The notes under the pieces were generated by a model. The model was given only the letters and a program-made list of their open reading frames with translations. It ran no database searches and had not been told where the DNA came from. The position numbers were made by a program, and so were the translations under genes. A DNA stretch of 64,000 bases from Arthrinium phaeospermum (lineage: Eukaryota > Ascomycota > Sordariomycetes > Amphisphaeriales > Apiosporaceae), in contig QYRS01000013.1 of the NCBI GenBank assembly GCA_006503535.1, forward strand, positions 62,001-126,000. Direction: 5' to 3'. Each line of letters opens with the position of its first letter. Positions within the stretch are counted from its first letter, which is position 1. Shown here in pieces: positions 47,195 to 58,550 of this stretch.

Positions 47195-47775
47195 CTTATC
47201 AAGCAGGCGATAATCTCATTATCTGCTGGAGGCTAATTGATGTGTTGTTGAAAATTTTCTCTTCTGTTCTTCGAGGACGGATGTTTCCTTATCTCAAATC
47301 GCGAGTGGTGGTTTATATGGATCACGACGCGCACGACAGCCAGCGTGGCCTTTGATGGCGACAGGCTAGGCACATAAACCCATCGAATAAGGTAAGGGAG
47401 CTCCGTATCTAATGTAGCGTGGCTTGCGTGCTATGTACCCAACATCAAATTGACATTATTGTATGTAGGTCTGGTACATGGATCTTACACCACACGATAC
47501 ATCGATTGATGTACCTACAGAACCAAACTCACAAACAACCTAGCTCTTATCAGTGCATATCGATAAAGGCAACACCCCCACTAAAATTGTTCTCCAGAGC
47601 AGAGGGGTCTTGCATTTTCCCAGATGGCCGCCGTCATTATCCTGAAAGCCGTGATCAAATCTCAGACGGTCAACTGCGAACCAGCCAACATTGTCTTCGA
47701 TCGCTATAAACAACTGAAGACCCCAGTACAGCTTCCGGTGGTATACTAGATTTTGCGCAGAGCCTGTTGCCCATT
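47195..47775. promoter_or_regulatory. Divergent promoter of SVP26 and BUD23
   Basis: 580 bp between opposed start codons. Nothing beyond short T-rich tracts was recognised. Confidence 0.5.
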
Positions 47776-48712
47776 ATGTCTCGCCCCGAGGATACACTGT
47801 AGGAAACCGCCCCTCCACAAGTCCCTGTTTTTTTTGTATTTTTGTACTGCTTGAGAAGCGTCGCATTCTGACCAGCGTCACTATTGCTCCAGGTCCGCCG
47901 ACGTGCACTACGATGATACCGAGGCCCGTAAATACACAACCTCGTCGCGTATACAAAATATCCAAGCGTCTATGACCCATCGTGCCCTCGAGCTTCTAGA
48001 TCTGCCCTCTGCGTCCTTGATCCTCGATGTCGGCTGCGGTAGTGGCTTGTCCGGCGAAATCCTCTCCTCCTTGTCGCCCGAAGAAGGCGGCCCACACGTA
48101 TGGATAGGCATGGATGTCTCGGCGTCCATGTTGGACGTGGCTTTGCAGCGGGATGTGGAAGGCGACTTGCTGCTGGCCGACATCGGTCAAGGCGTGCCTT
48201 TCCGTGCCGGAACATTCGATGCCGCCATCAGCATCAGTGCGATACAATGGCTGTGCAACGCCGAAAGCAGCGAGACATCCCCTGCTGGCCGGTTGTCGAG
48301 GTTCTTCAATGGACTGTATGCAAGTCTGAAGCGAGGCGGAAGGGCTGTCTGCCAATTCTACCCAAAGAATGACGAGCAGAAGAAGATGATAACAGGTGCT
48401 GCTGTCAAGGCTGGCTTCGGAGCCGGTCTGTTAGAAGATGACCCCGACACCAAAAGCGCCAAGCTCTATCTTGTCCTCACCGTGGGTGCGGCGGTTGTGG
48501 ACGGAAAAAGCGGCGACATCACAGGGGTGGTTCAGGGCATGGAGGGGGTAGATGTTATGGACGCCCGGAACAGGGGGAAGGCTGGAAGTGGCGAGATCAA
48601 GAAGGGATCCAAACAATGGATCGTCAAGAAGAAGGAGCAGATGGAACGGAAGGGGAAGGTGGTCAAGGCCACCTCCAAGTATACCGGACGCAAAAGACGG
48701 GTTGCTTTCTAG
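47776..48712 (+). CDS. BUD23: 18S rRNA (guanine-N7) methyltransferase BUD23
   Basis: Methylates one guanosine of 18S rRNA during small-subunit assembly, with Trm112. Exon 1 47776-47798 (MSRPEDTL), intron 47799-47892, exon 2 47893-48712, 280 aa. The Class I SAM fold shows YDDTEARKYTTSSRIQNIQA, motif I LILDVGCGSGLSGE, IGMDVSASMLDVAL, ADIGQGVPFRAGTFD and SISAIQWLCNA. The basic C-terminal tail KKKEQMERKGKV and GRKRRVAF is the family nuclear/nucleolar signal. Convergent with the aldehyde dehydrogenase (about 290 bp). Confidence 0.95.
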
Positions 48713-49000
48713 ATTGATATTCAAATGGCGGGAGATACCATTGCATTGGCTGCGGCGTTCACGGAGTTACATATTCTGCATTGTCTGCAAAATAGGAAAC
48801 AACAGATCAAGCAATGTTGATGTCGGATTTGTTCAAAATAGCTTCCTGTCTGGTCTTCAAGGGGCACTGCTGAATGGCGCGATCTACGTTGGCCCGCCCG
48901 CATAGCTGGCGTGGCCCTCAAATGTCGCCGATGTTGCCAGATACTAAGGAACTCGGGCCCTGCCGGGCTTCGGTGACCTGACATGGTGCGGAAGACCGTG

Positions 49001-50671
49001 TTACCTTCCAAGAGTACTATCGCCGGCGCCAGCTTCGTCCAGCCCATCGACACGGATGAATACGGCCTTTTGCTCTAACCAGTCGTCCAGGCTCAGCAAC
49101 AGGCTTTCTCGTCCAATACCGCTTTGTTTGTAGCCGCCGAAGGGCATGTCCCACGCGCCCGTGGGAGACGTTGCTTAGGCTGACAGTTAGATGTCCATCC
49201 CAATACTACTGTTTCTGCAGAGCAACAGGAGATGTACGTACCATTTACGCCCACCATGCCGGAATCCAACCCCTTAGCCACGCGCATGGCCCTGTCGAGG
49301 TCTTTGGTGTAGACGGCGGCATACAGACCGTACTCGGTATCGTTTGCGATCCTGAGGGCCTCTTCCTCCGTCTCGAACGTGTTGATGCAGACGACGGGTC
49401 CGAACACCTCCTCCTTCATGATTCGGGAGTCCTCGGGCTGCTGCAGAAACACGACGGGCTGCACAAAGAGATCGGCCTTCTCGGCGGGGAGGGGCGCGCC
49501 CGTTTCCACCATCTGCCCCGTCCTCTTTCCCTCCTCCACGTACCGCATCACCGCCTCGTACTGTGCCTTGTCCGCCTGCGGCCCCGACATGGTCTCCTGG
49601 TCGCTGGGGTCGCCGAGCTTCCGCGTCGCGGCGAGCGCGTTGAACTTGTCGATGAAGGCGGCGGCGGCGTCCTTTTGGACGTAGATGCGCGAGTTGGCCA
49701 TGCAGGTTTGGCCGCTGTGGAAGAAGATGCTGTGCTGGGTGTCGCGGGCAGCGCGATCGAGGTCGGCGTCGGCGAAGATGAGGGCGGGCGATTTGCCGCC
49801 CAGCTCGAAGGTCAGATGCTTGAAGTTGGATGCGGCGGCGGCCGTCTGGATGGCGCGCCCCGTCCGCACCGAGCCAGTGAAAGACAGGGCCCGGATCTGC
49901 ATGTGGCTGCTAATGGCGTGGCCCGCCACCGGCCCGTGCCCGTGGATGATGTTGACCACGCCCGGGGGGAAGCCGGCCTCGCCCAGCATGGCGGCGACCT
50001 TGTCGGAGCTCAGGGGCGCCTTCTCGGACGTCTTGAGGACCATGGTGTTGCCCGCAGCCAGGGCCGGCGCGAGCTTCTTGCTCAGGAAGACCAGCGGGGC
50101 ATTCCAGGGTATGATGGCGGCGCAGACACCATACGGCTGGCGGATGGACATGTTCATGAAGCCCGGCGTGTTCAGGCTGGACGTGCCCACGGGGTAGGCC
50201 GCCTCGGAGAAGTAGCGAAAGTGCGTCGCGGCGTAGTATCCATCGAAATAGGTGCTCACTGGTCTGCCGAGAGAGAGAGCATCTAATTGGGCCAGTTGGG
50301 CATCTGCATCCGTGATCATCTGGGCCAGCTTGGCCAGAGGTTTGCCGCGTTGCTGCGGTGACAGGGCCTTCCAGGCTGGCAAAGCTGCTTGTGCGGCAGC
50401 AACTGCGCTGTCTACATCCTCGGCGGTTGCTTCAGAGACTATCAATATGGCAAGGTTAGATCAGAGGCTTCTCGTATTGCACTGTGCACATCAGATCCAC
50501 ATACCTTGGGCCACACAGTCCCCTGAATAGGGCGAGAAGAGCTCGAAGGTCTTGTTGTCGCTCGAGGGGAGGAACTACAGCCGAAATCAACTACTCGCTC
50601 GGTCATGACTATGGCTAGGGCTATGAGCTCACCTCTCCGTTGATGTACTGCTTGACCTCGATGGGAGCCAT
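49001..50671 (-). CDS. NAD(P)-aldehyde dehydrogenase (cluster)
   Basis: Oxidises an aldehyde to an acid. Exons 50671-50633, 50574-50505, 50438-49242 and 49173-49001, 492 aa. Start MAPIEVKQYINGE. Cofactor-site signatures IIPWNAPLVF and SFTGSVRTGR. Catalytic Glu in FELGGKSPALIF and nucleophile Cys in FFHSGQTCMANSR. KEEVFGPVVCI is the C-terminal family block, and the last exon gives MPFGGYKQSGIGRE. All catalytic residues intact. No targeting signal, so probably cytosolic. It is the left-most member of the candidate catabolic cluster and shares its orientation with the GMC oxidoreductase, which would supply an aldehyde. Substrate unknown. Confidence 0.93.
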
Positions 50672-51461
50672 GGCGTACAGCAAGGTATCATCAGTAGAAC
50701 GTTAGTAAGACGATATGGACAAGCCCAGCCAGAACCACTGTTCGTTATACTCAGCGCAACATCGACTGTGTTGAGGCGAGGCGAGGCGAGAATGGATGGA
50801 TGGATGGATGGATGTTCCATTGCGCCCGAACACGCTCGTGAAGGCCATCCTGTCTTGCCTTCTCTATTTGGCAATAGCCGTCCGTATATTGACAACGTCA
50901 CACACCCACCATCTCGAAGGGGGTTCGACTCCCGTGCGCTCCACGGAACATATGCCGCGGTAACTGTGTCAAGGTAGACGGGTCTCTCTTCCTATCACTG
51001 CCACCGGAGACGGAGCGATTGCGTAAGCCGTCATGTTGGGGGTCCATGAATCGAAAGTATGGGGAATGGTGGAGGTTGGTTTGCGGGGTTGACAGGGGAG
51101 CCTCCTATCAGAATCCTATCATCGGCATAGTCAGCCCGATGGACTGTGTGCCTCCGTCGGGGTCTCCACGTGGGTACCAAATCAGTGCTCTTATGTACAT
51201 ATGCGCCTCCCTCTTGCCTCGGCCGGAACTGGCGCACCGACGGCGTGGTACCTAGTCCTAATACGATCCTGCGACGTGACAGGTCAACGGCATCAGCTCC
51301 GAGCCACTCGGTAGATGATTGACAATGCCGGCAGGCCGGGTCGAGCCATGCTGTCTACGGTACAAGACTGTCCTGTCCTGTCCTGTCCTGTCCTGTCCCC
51401 AAGTAGGTAGGTAATAACCACCCCGCTTTACATTGAGATCCATTTGTTGTCGCCCCATCTG
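50672..51461. other. Intergenic, ALDH 5' / GMC 3'
   Basis: 790 bp. Contains (GGAT)n (about 50793-50814) and (CTGTC)n at about 51369-51398. An isolated tRNA B-box-like segment, GGTTCGACTCC, starts near 50924 with no matching A box or acceptor stem. No gene recognised. Confidence 0.5.
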
Positions 51462-53351
51462 TCAAACTGGCCGGACCTGGTTCAACCCATATTCAGCTAC
51501 AATCTTCTCGGCCGCAATCTCGCCGATGATGTATGCCGTCGATTGAGTGTGATTACTGGCCTCGTTAGTTCGAACGGACTGGGCCTCACAAATCCATGGG
51601 AAAACGTTGGCTCACTTGGGAAGCAGGGGGCAAACACTCATATCGGCCACTCGTAGATTCTGCGTGCCGATGACCTTGAACGAAGAGTCCACACATGCTT
51701 CCTGCGCACTGTGGCCCATCTTCACTGTCCCTGCCATATGCCAGGAACTCCTCAGATTCGATGAAAACGCTTCCTATGCCTCCTGTCAGTTGACCTGCTG
51801 GAGAGAGGAAAAGGGGAGGTGGAAACGTGGTCGAACCCAAACGGCCTTGTCGGAGTCGTCCTGCGGCCATGACACATTCCGCACCGTCTTCTGTTTCCAG
51901 GTGGGGGCTTGGAAGAACCGAAGCATCTCCCTCATGCCTTCGATGGCTGTTCTGCGGTCGAATGGATGTGTCAGGAATCTTGGGTCGATGGCTGGGGGTT
52001 CTCTCGGGTTTGCCGATCTCAAGGCGACGGTCCCCCTTGATTGAGGATTCATCACCAAGCAGATGGCCGAGAAAACTTCTTCGTCGTCCGATATCTCGAC
52101 ATGGTCCAAGAAAGGGGCATGCGTCGCCATCTCCCAGTTTGGGACCAACGGCCTCCTCAGGTAGGTCTGCATCGGCAGTGGAAGGGCTTGGAATTCGCTT
52201 GAACGGAGAACCGCAGGTAACTGGAACCAGCCCATTGGGGAGGGGCTCTGCTGTAACAGCGGTGTCGTAGTATGCCCCTTCTTGATCACTATGCCGGCCG
52301 TCGAGAAGCAGTGGTCTTGCAGATTCCTTCCCACTTGCGGCAAGTCGAGGACACGGGGGATGCCATGTTTCCGCAGTTCCTCCTCTGGACCAAGCCCCGA
52401 GAGAAGCAAGAGCTGAGGGCTGTTGATGGCACCCCCGGAGATGACGACGTCTTTGCGAGCCATGAACCGAGCCCCAGACGCAATCTTTAGCCCAACAGCC
52501 ACATCCTGTTCGAATAGTATCTTCTCGACCAGTGCATCGGTCACAACCACGAGATTGCTAGGGGCGCTCGACAGGTAAGCACTGGCGGACGTAACTCTTG
52601 TCCCCTGGTGGATGCAGGCTGTTCCGATGCCCATGCCAATAGGGGAGCCACTGTTCACATCGGGGTTGATTCCCAGGCCAACTTCTTCAGCAGCCCTGAA
52701 CACATCGTCTGTCGTTGGTAGCCATTCCTTCTGGTACGACAGATCAACGGCGCCTCCCATCCCGTGGTCTGAGGCAGTCAGCCACGGCTCCATGCCTCAC
52801 TCAGGCGCAGGCGCAGGCGCAGGCGCGGAGTCGCTACGTACCTTCATTGTTGGGGGCAATACGCTCCCGGAACCCGGCCGGCACATCGTTGTGGAAGTTC
52901 TCGATCCGCTGGAGACAGCGCCGGACGTTCTTCCAACCGAAAGAGTCGTCGCCAACCCGCCGTGCCCACTCGTCGTAGTCCTCCGAGGAGCCGACGGCCC
53001 ATCCGCAAAAGTTGATGGCAGTGCTGCCGCCTAGCCCCTTCCCCCGCGCGTAGTCAATCTTCTGGCCCCTCACTTGAGGCTCGGTCTTGTAGGCCCAGTT
53101 CAGGAGCGATCCCTCGCGGAACGCCACCTCGTAACGCTCGGTTCCAGTCAAGTGAGCTGCATCGTCATTCAGCCCCCCTGCCTCTAACAGCAGAACGGAT
53201 GGACGCGCTGGCGACTCGGCTAGTCGCGCCGCAATCACGCAGCCAGACGGGCCACCTGTAACAGACGCATTAGTCAGCCACTCGATAGCCGGTTACTGAG
53301 CATGAGTGGCAACTCGCCTCCTACAACGACGAAGTCGAAACTTTGCGTCAT
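51462..53351 (-). CDS. GMC-family FAD alcohol oxidase/dehydrogenase (cluster)
   Basis: Flavoprotein oxidising a primary alcohol to an aldehyde (choline/aryl-alcohol/pyridoxine-oxidase superfamily). Exons 53351-53318, 53255-52842, 52795-51837, 51773-51616 and 51555-51462 close to 552 aa. The first splice forms the dinucleotide loop FDFVVVGGGPSGCVIAARLA. GMC signature 1 is GKGLGGSTAINF; signature 2 is GGAINSPQLLLLSGLGP. The C-terminal catalytic His lies in SSWHMAGTVKMGHSA and the Asn-His partner in NHTQSTAYIIGE. Intron 1 has a GC donor (GCGAGT); intron 2 is only 46 bp. No signal peptide, so intracellular, unlike secreted aryl-alcohol oxidases. Divergent from the permease, with 342 bp shared promoter. 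Confidence 0.92.
52803..52826. repeat. GCGCAG hexamer array forming most of an intron
   Basis: Four tandem copies of a 6-bp unit (AGGCGC on the plus strand) inside the 46-bp second intron of the GMC gene. Confidence 0.85.
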
Positions 53352-53693
53352 GTTAGCAATGACGGGTGATGATGGCGCTCAAGACGGCGCAGCGTGGGGT
53401 GAAGCGATGCTCCCAGACGATAGATGCCCTGCACCAGCATCAAGTACGTACGGACCGGTGAAGACCGATGGCTCTGAAGCTAGCATCGGGACGAGCCTGC
53501 CGATGGATTCTGGGGTCGGCTGTGGTTGCATGGCATGCTGACGAACGGCACATTGCATTACCCGATATCTAGCTTGTCCCGTATAAGGCGGGGCCTCGCC
53601 ACTTCTGGTAAAAGTAAGCAGGTATCTGATCCCATCTGCTTCGGACTCTCGTAGCATTTGTCGCGAGACACAAACGCCAGTACGACCCCAGAC
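53352..53693. promoter_or_regulatory. Divergent promoter of GMC oxidoreductase and NCS1 permease
   Basis: 342 bp between opposed starts, implying co-regulation. It contains GACCGGT (53453-53459), which is also present in the monooxygenase promoter. It also holds a GTATAAGG TATA-like element (about 53580) next to the near-palindrome GGCGGGGCCTCGCC (about 53587-53600), and CGATATC. Confidence 0.55.
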
Positions 53694-55415
53694 ATGGGCG
53701 TCCAAGCCCTTTTCAAGAGGCTGGAAGTCAGGCCGGCCGACGATGAATATGAGTCGATTGCGACGAGCAGATGGGGCAACAAAGACGTCTATCCGATTCC
53801 CAAGGATAAGCGGACGTATGGGTGGCTGTCTTTCTACGCCTACTGGGGAACCTGCGGGATATCGCTGTCTAGTTGGACCATCGGCAGCAGCTTGATAGGG
53901 ATAGGCTTGACCGCCGGGCAGGCCTGCGGCGTGGTGGTGCGACTCACTGGCCCCCACCCCCCTTCGTCTAGTTCCATCTTGCAGGTCAACTGACCAGAGT
54001 ACTCTGAGAAACAGGTCATTGGATGCGTCCTTGCGTCTCTGAGTTCCTACCTGAACGGCGCGGCTGGGACGATTCACCACCTCGGCTACGGAACGCTCGC
54101 CCGCGCAGCCTTTGGCCTCGGGGGCGCGTACTTTGTGGTTATGCTGAACGTCTTCCAGTCCTTCGTCTTCTATGGGACGCAGATGTACTTTGGAGGCATG
54201 GCCTTTGTCCTGATCCTCAACGCCATCTTCCCAAGCTTCCTCCACATGGCCAACACCCTGCCAGAGAGCGCCGGCATCACCACGCCCCAGCTGATAGGAT
54301 TCGTACTCTTTGTTTTGCTGTACATGCCCGTCATCTACCTGGTGCCGCCACACCGGATCCAGAGGCTTCTGGTGGCCAACTTGGTCATTTCCAGCGCCAC
54401 TCTCTTCGGCATCATGGGCTGGGCTGTGCATGCGCGCGGCGGCGGCGGCGGAAACCTCGTGTCGCCGGCGATTGCGGTCTCCAAGTCCCAGGTGGGCTTC
54501 CTGATGGTCCACGGCATCACCTCGGTCGCCGGGACGTACACGGGCGGCAGCGAACGTGTCAGCGACTGGACCCGGTACGCGAGACACCGGCATTCGGCGA
54601 CGCTCGCCCAGCTGACGGCGCTCCCGGTCACCGTGACACTGGTGGCTCTGATCGGCATCGTGACGACATCGGCGTGCGCCGACATGCTGGGCCAGGTGGA
54701 ATGGAACCCGATGATGCTGCTCCAGACGATCCAGGTCCGGTACTACACGGCGGCCTGCCGGGCCGGGACGTTTATGGCGGGGCTGGGGCTCTTGTCCGTC
54801 ACCGTCTTCATCAACTACACGCAGAACTGCGTCAGCTCCGGCATGGACATGGCCATGCTGGTGCCTCGTTATGTCTCGCGCCGGCGAGGCTCCGTCATCT
54901 TCGCCCTTCTGGGCGTCCTGGCCAACCCGTGGAGGTTCCTGACGCAGGCGACCACCTTCATCACCGTCTTGTCCTCGTTCGGCGTCTTCATGTCCCCGGC
55001 TGCGGCCGTGCTGGTGGTGGATTTCTGGCTGGTGCGCCGAACGAAATGGAACATCCCGGACCTCTACGCCTCCGATGGCATCTACTGGTTTTGGCACGGG
55101 GTGAACTGGAGGGCACTGCTATCCTATTTCTTGGGCATGGTATGGACATTGCCTGGCTTCGTCATGGCGGTCGGCGGCCCCCCTGTTGCCCAAGGTTGGT
55201 ACCATCTGTACCAGCTCTCCTTTTTCTTTGGATATGCGGTATCTGGAGGCTTGTACTACCTGCTGAATCTGCTGTTCCCACCACCTGGGCTTGGCGAGCA
55301 GGTGGATCTCCCGTTTGCAGAAGGGTCCGTCGTGGTGGGCGTTACTCCGAGCCGCCACAGTCCGACCGGTGCGGGAACTGACGAGCCAGCCCGGCTTGGC
55401 GATGAGAAAGTATAG
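53694..55415 (+). CDS. NCS1-family nucleobase/vitamin permease, Fur-type (cluster)
   Basis: Plasma-membrane proton symporter of the nucleobase-cation-symport-1 family, whose Fur-like fungal members carry uracil, allantoin, uridine, thiamine or nicotinamide riboside. Exon 1 53694-53936, 78-bp intron, exon 2 54015-55415, 547 aa, about 12 hydrophobic segments. Family marks: KDKRTYGWLSFYAYWGTCGI, SSWTIGSSLIGIGLTAGQA, SERVSDWTRYARHRHS and FINYTQNCVSSGMDMAMLVP. The polar C-terminus would be cytosolic. The real start is the ATG at 53694 (MGVQALFKRLEV). Its position among degradative enzymes suggests it imports their substrate. Confidence 0.92.
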
Positions 55416-55541
55416 CAATGCACTAGATAGAACCTGAAGAAGGTTGGTCATTTGTCGCATAGGGCATGGTCGAAACTGTAAAAGGCAGGCCGGGGTTCAT
55501 CGATGACGTCCTATATCGACCCCGACAACGGCTGTGCACTA

Positions 55542-55549
55542 TATATAAA
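55542..55549 (+). promoter_or_regulatory. TATA box of the small membrane protein gene
   Basis: TATATAAA 124 bp before the ATG at 55673. Confidence 0.6.
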
Positions 55550-55672
55550 ACATTGAAGAGCACGCACGGATTTTTTAAGGCCTCGTTCCGAGACAAAGGA
55601 CCAAGAGCCAACTGTCATTGAATAATTATCAATCATCTCTACTGCTACAACATCCATCGGTGCGCAGGAATA

Positions 55673-56603
55673 ATGGGCATCTCTCTGTCTGCAGCGCGCT
55701 ACTTGGCGCCGGCCGCATTCCTGGTCGACTTGGTGGCGCAGCTGTACGGGCTGTTGAGCAGCCCCAACATGAAAGATGTGCACGATGCCAACATCTCGTT
55801 CTTCTCACCCCTGCCGCTCTTCATTGCCTGCTTTTACTTACCGCAGCAGCTATTCCAGGCGGCTTGGCTTTGGAGGCTGTGGAAGGCCAGACCGGAGCAT
55901 GCGGAGAGCGACCGCGCGCTGAAGCAGACGATAGACTATGTCCCCTACTATGCGGCGGGCAGCTTGTGCATTGCCGGTACGTCCACTCCGCCCCTGGCCC
56001 AGCCCACGAGAACGGAAGCGAACAAGGGCAAGCAAACTGACAGTATGTGTCGGTCGTGCCGCACAGCCTGGATGGTCGTCTGGAACCAGTCCGACCTGAA
56101 GACGGCCAACGATTTCGTCATCGTCAACAGCTGCTTGCAGCTCTACTACGTCTTCGCCAGACTGGGCCCGATGGACCTGGACTCCCGGACCTCGATCCTG
56201 ACCCACGTCGTCTCCAAGATGTTTGCCGGCATCGGCGTGCTGGACCTTCTGCACAACAGCTCGGCGGCCTACGCCGTCGGCCAGACCCCGAGCACCGCCG
56301 TCCAGGTCTTGACCGGCCTGGGCTTCGGCGGCTTGGCCGCATGCAGCGACTGGATCCTGGGTGGCTGCCTCGCCTACGACTTGGTGGCCCTCGTGGTCGG
56401 CCAGCGTGCGTACGGAAACGTCGCCTGGAGTAACCTTCTCGGCGGGTTCGTGTCCGTCGTCGCTGGTTTTGTCGTGGTTCGTAACTGTCTCCGGTAAGTT
56501 CTTCTTCGCGTTCCAAGCAATCATGCCGGATTTATTTTCCCGGGGGCTAACGGGTTACAGACCCCCCTACGTTCGTCGGGGCGACTACCAGGCTCTGCGA
56601 TGA
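55673..56603 (+). CDS. Multi-spanning membrane protein, unknown function (cluster)
   Basis: Exons 55673-55976, 56067-56493 and 56561-56603, in phase to 257 aa. The acceptor at 56066 (CGCACAG) is preferred, giving CIAAWMVVWNQSDLKTA. The 90-bp intron is a multiple of 3 without stops, so retention would still yield a protein. About six hydrophobic segments, for example AARYLAPAAFLVDLVAQLYG, FFSPLPLFIACFYLPQQLF, AACSDWILGGCLAYDLVALV and NLLGGFVSVVAGFVVV. The tail is PPYVRRGDYQALR. No family recognised with confidence. It resembles small fungal integral membrane proteins often found beside catabolic or transport genes. Convergent with the MBL hydrolase (106 bp). Confidence 0.8.
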
Positions 56604-56709
56604 TCTACTAGGACGCGATAGGGTACGGCTTGCAGGCATGGATTATGATATACGAACGAAGTACTGGATACTAGGATGCCCTGCGGGGGTGTGTATGTAT
56701 GAGTGTGGG

Positions 56710-57933
56710 TTATGTATCGTCGGGCTTGGCAACCGGGGAGAAGTCCTGTTTGCCAGCCACCTCTCCTTCGTACCCAACCGCCCTGGCAAAATCCTTGAGG
56801 AATGCCCATCTCGTCTGCTTCACCCACCCTTTCTCTGCAAACCGGTTGGCTGATTTGGGGAAGAAATCGGCCACGTGTAGGAACGTTTCATCGTGTGTAG
56901 GGACAATGAGAAAGTTGTCGTGTGCATCAACCTCTTGCAGCTTCTTGATGGACTCTATGGCCTCGGGGATGTCGTAGTGGACCTGCGGAGCGTTGGCCGG
57001 CTTGGCCGGCAGATAGAACGGCTGCTCCTTGCCATCGCGTAATATACTCTCAAACATCTCGCCTGGGCAAGGCATCGCGGGCAACCCGGTGAAGGGATTG
57101 GGTGAGATAGAGGCGGGCAGTGGATGCCACGGGTGCGGTCGGATCTCCCCGCCGTGGTGAGCGGCGTCGCCGCCCATGAGGATGAAGCTGTCGGGCTCTG
57201 TAGTCACCCGGGCTAGCCCACACATGTGCCCGATTGCGTGCCCCGGGCTGTCGAGTAGATAGAACGAGCCATCCTCAAAGTAGTCGAAGGCGGCAAATCT
57301 GCCAAGCTTCAGCCCCGACCGGGCAAAGTCTATCTCTCGGATCTCACGACCCGCCACGTCGGCTTGGTTGAAGGCTGCCGACGGGTTGTCCGGGTAACCG
57401 GGGAATATTCTGTCTTTGCTTCCGGGGCCCACGACCAATGCCGTCTCGGGTTCAAACGTCGACGGGTCCCCTGTGTGGTCAAAGTGCCAGTGCGACCAGA
57501 TGACGGCCTCGATGGACTTGGTCTCCACGCCGCCCTGGTCGAGGATCTCGCGGACGTGCCTCGGCACCATCGGCGTGTACCCGCTGTCACGAAAGCGCTG
57601 GACGAGAGGCGGCGGGAGGCTCTCCCAGTCCTTCTTTATGCCGAGGTCGAAGACCAACGAGCGGCCGAGCTTAGGGTGCCGGATAAGGAAGGAGTAGCAG
57701 GGCGTAGCGAGCCACTCATGGCCAGCGATCGCAGGCTCCACAAACCTCCACTAGCAAGCAGCAGAGCAAGATCAGCACCATCATATCAGTACAGCACCCC
57801 TGTTCATCCCATGCGACGGGTTTAGGTTAGTGCCTACCGTGTTAATGCCTTTTATAATGCCGCTGCTGTTGATGATGAAGACATCGACGGTAGAGGTTGA
57901 CGCGGGGATGTTCAGATCCGGGAGCGAAGCCAT
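56710..57933 (-). CDS. Metallo-beta-lactamase-fold hydrolase, lactonase-like (cluster)
   Basis: Exon 1 57933-57838, intron 57837-57751, exon 2 57750-56710, 378 aa. Zinc-site motif HWHFDHTGD (about residues 120), further ligands in SPGHAIGHMCGL and GGDAAHHGGEIRPHP, and a C-terminal His in IVPTHDETF. All ligands expected for a di-zinc site appear present. The arrangement is that of AiiA-type N-acyl-homoserine lactonases and bacterial 4-pyridoxolactonase. No signal peptide. In this cluster a lactone made after alcohol and aldehyde oxidation of neighbouring ring substituents is a plausible substrate; that is an inference. Confidence 0.9.
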
Positions 57934-58550
57934 GGCTAAGTAGAAGTAGTCAGGTCTTTGCAGTGTTCCCTTCTCAAAGCAGCAAGGAAAGAAGCAGAAA
58001 AGAAAATGGTTCGAGGGAGAAGAAGAGAACCACTAGGTTCTTCAACCGTAATCTTACCAGATAGGCCGGCCTTCCGATGCGTGTTAGGGCGGAGAAACCC
58101 CTCCTATTGACTGATTTACACTCTCGGTCAGTTCCGCAAGTACATGTAGATATGTAGTTAGTTACCCCAGAAATGATCGCAATGCCATTTCCGATCCGCT
58201 CACTAGGCGATATCGCATTTAGACAACACAGCCGGGCGCTAGCTCATTGATGACCCGCATGGTAGGGTACAGCAAGGGATAGCTTACGCTATACCCAAGG
58301 TATAGGTATACGGCTCTGTCCAAGCAGCACATACAAGTCACCGAACAATTTCTGCAGGGGAGAGACACTGTGCGCAGGAAGAGACTCAGGCCGTTGTATG
58401 TATCATGGATCCAATTTGTGATCTCCAAGTCAGATGATTTCAGATGCTCTGTACATGTTGGCAAGCCTGCTACTGTTGATAAATGCCCTCCTACAACTCG
58501 AACCCCTGATTCCTTGGCTCCTGCGTGTGTGCTCGTCGTCTTCGTCGTCT
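57934..58550. other. Intergenic, MBL-hydrolase promoter / regulator 3' flank
   Basis: Contains the palindrome AGGCCGGCCT (about 58062-58071), about 130 bp upstream of the hydrolase ATG. Nothing else recognised. Confidence 0.5.

Noticed and set aside
49171..50286. 371-codon plus-strand frame opposite the aldehyde dehydrogenase
   Set aside because: Antisense shadow; the minus strand carries every ALDH motif in phase.
50870..50945. Possible complete tRNA gene
   Set aside because: Only a T-arm-like segment; no matching acceptor 5' strand, D arm or anticodon arm could be folded by eye.
53379..55097. 572-codon minus-strand frame opposite the NCS1 permease
   Set aside because: Antisense shadow of a GC-rich gene with full family homology on the plus strand.
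54023..55381. 452-codon plus-strand frame overlapping the permease
   Set aside because: Alternative frame of the same high-GC gene without hydrophobic segments or motifs.
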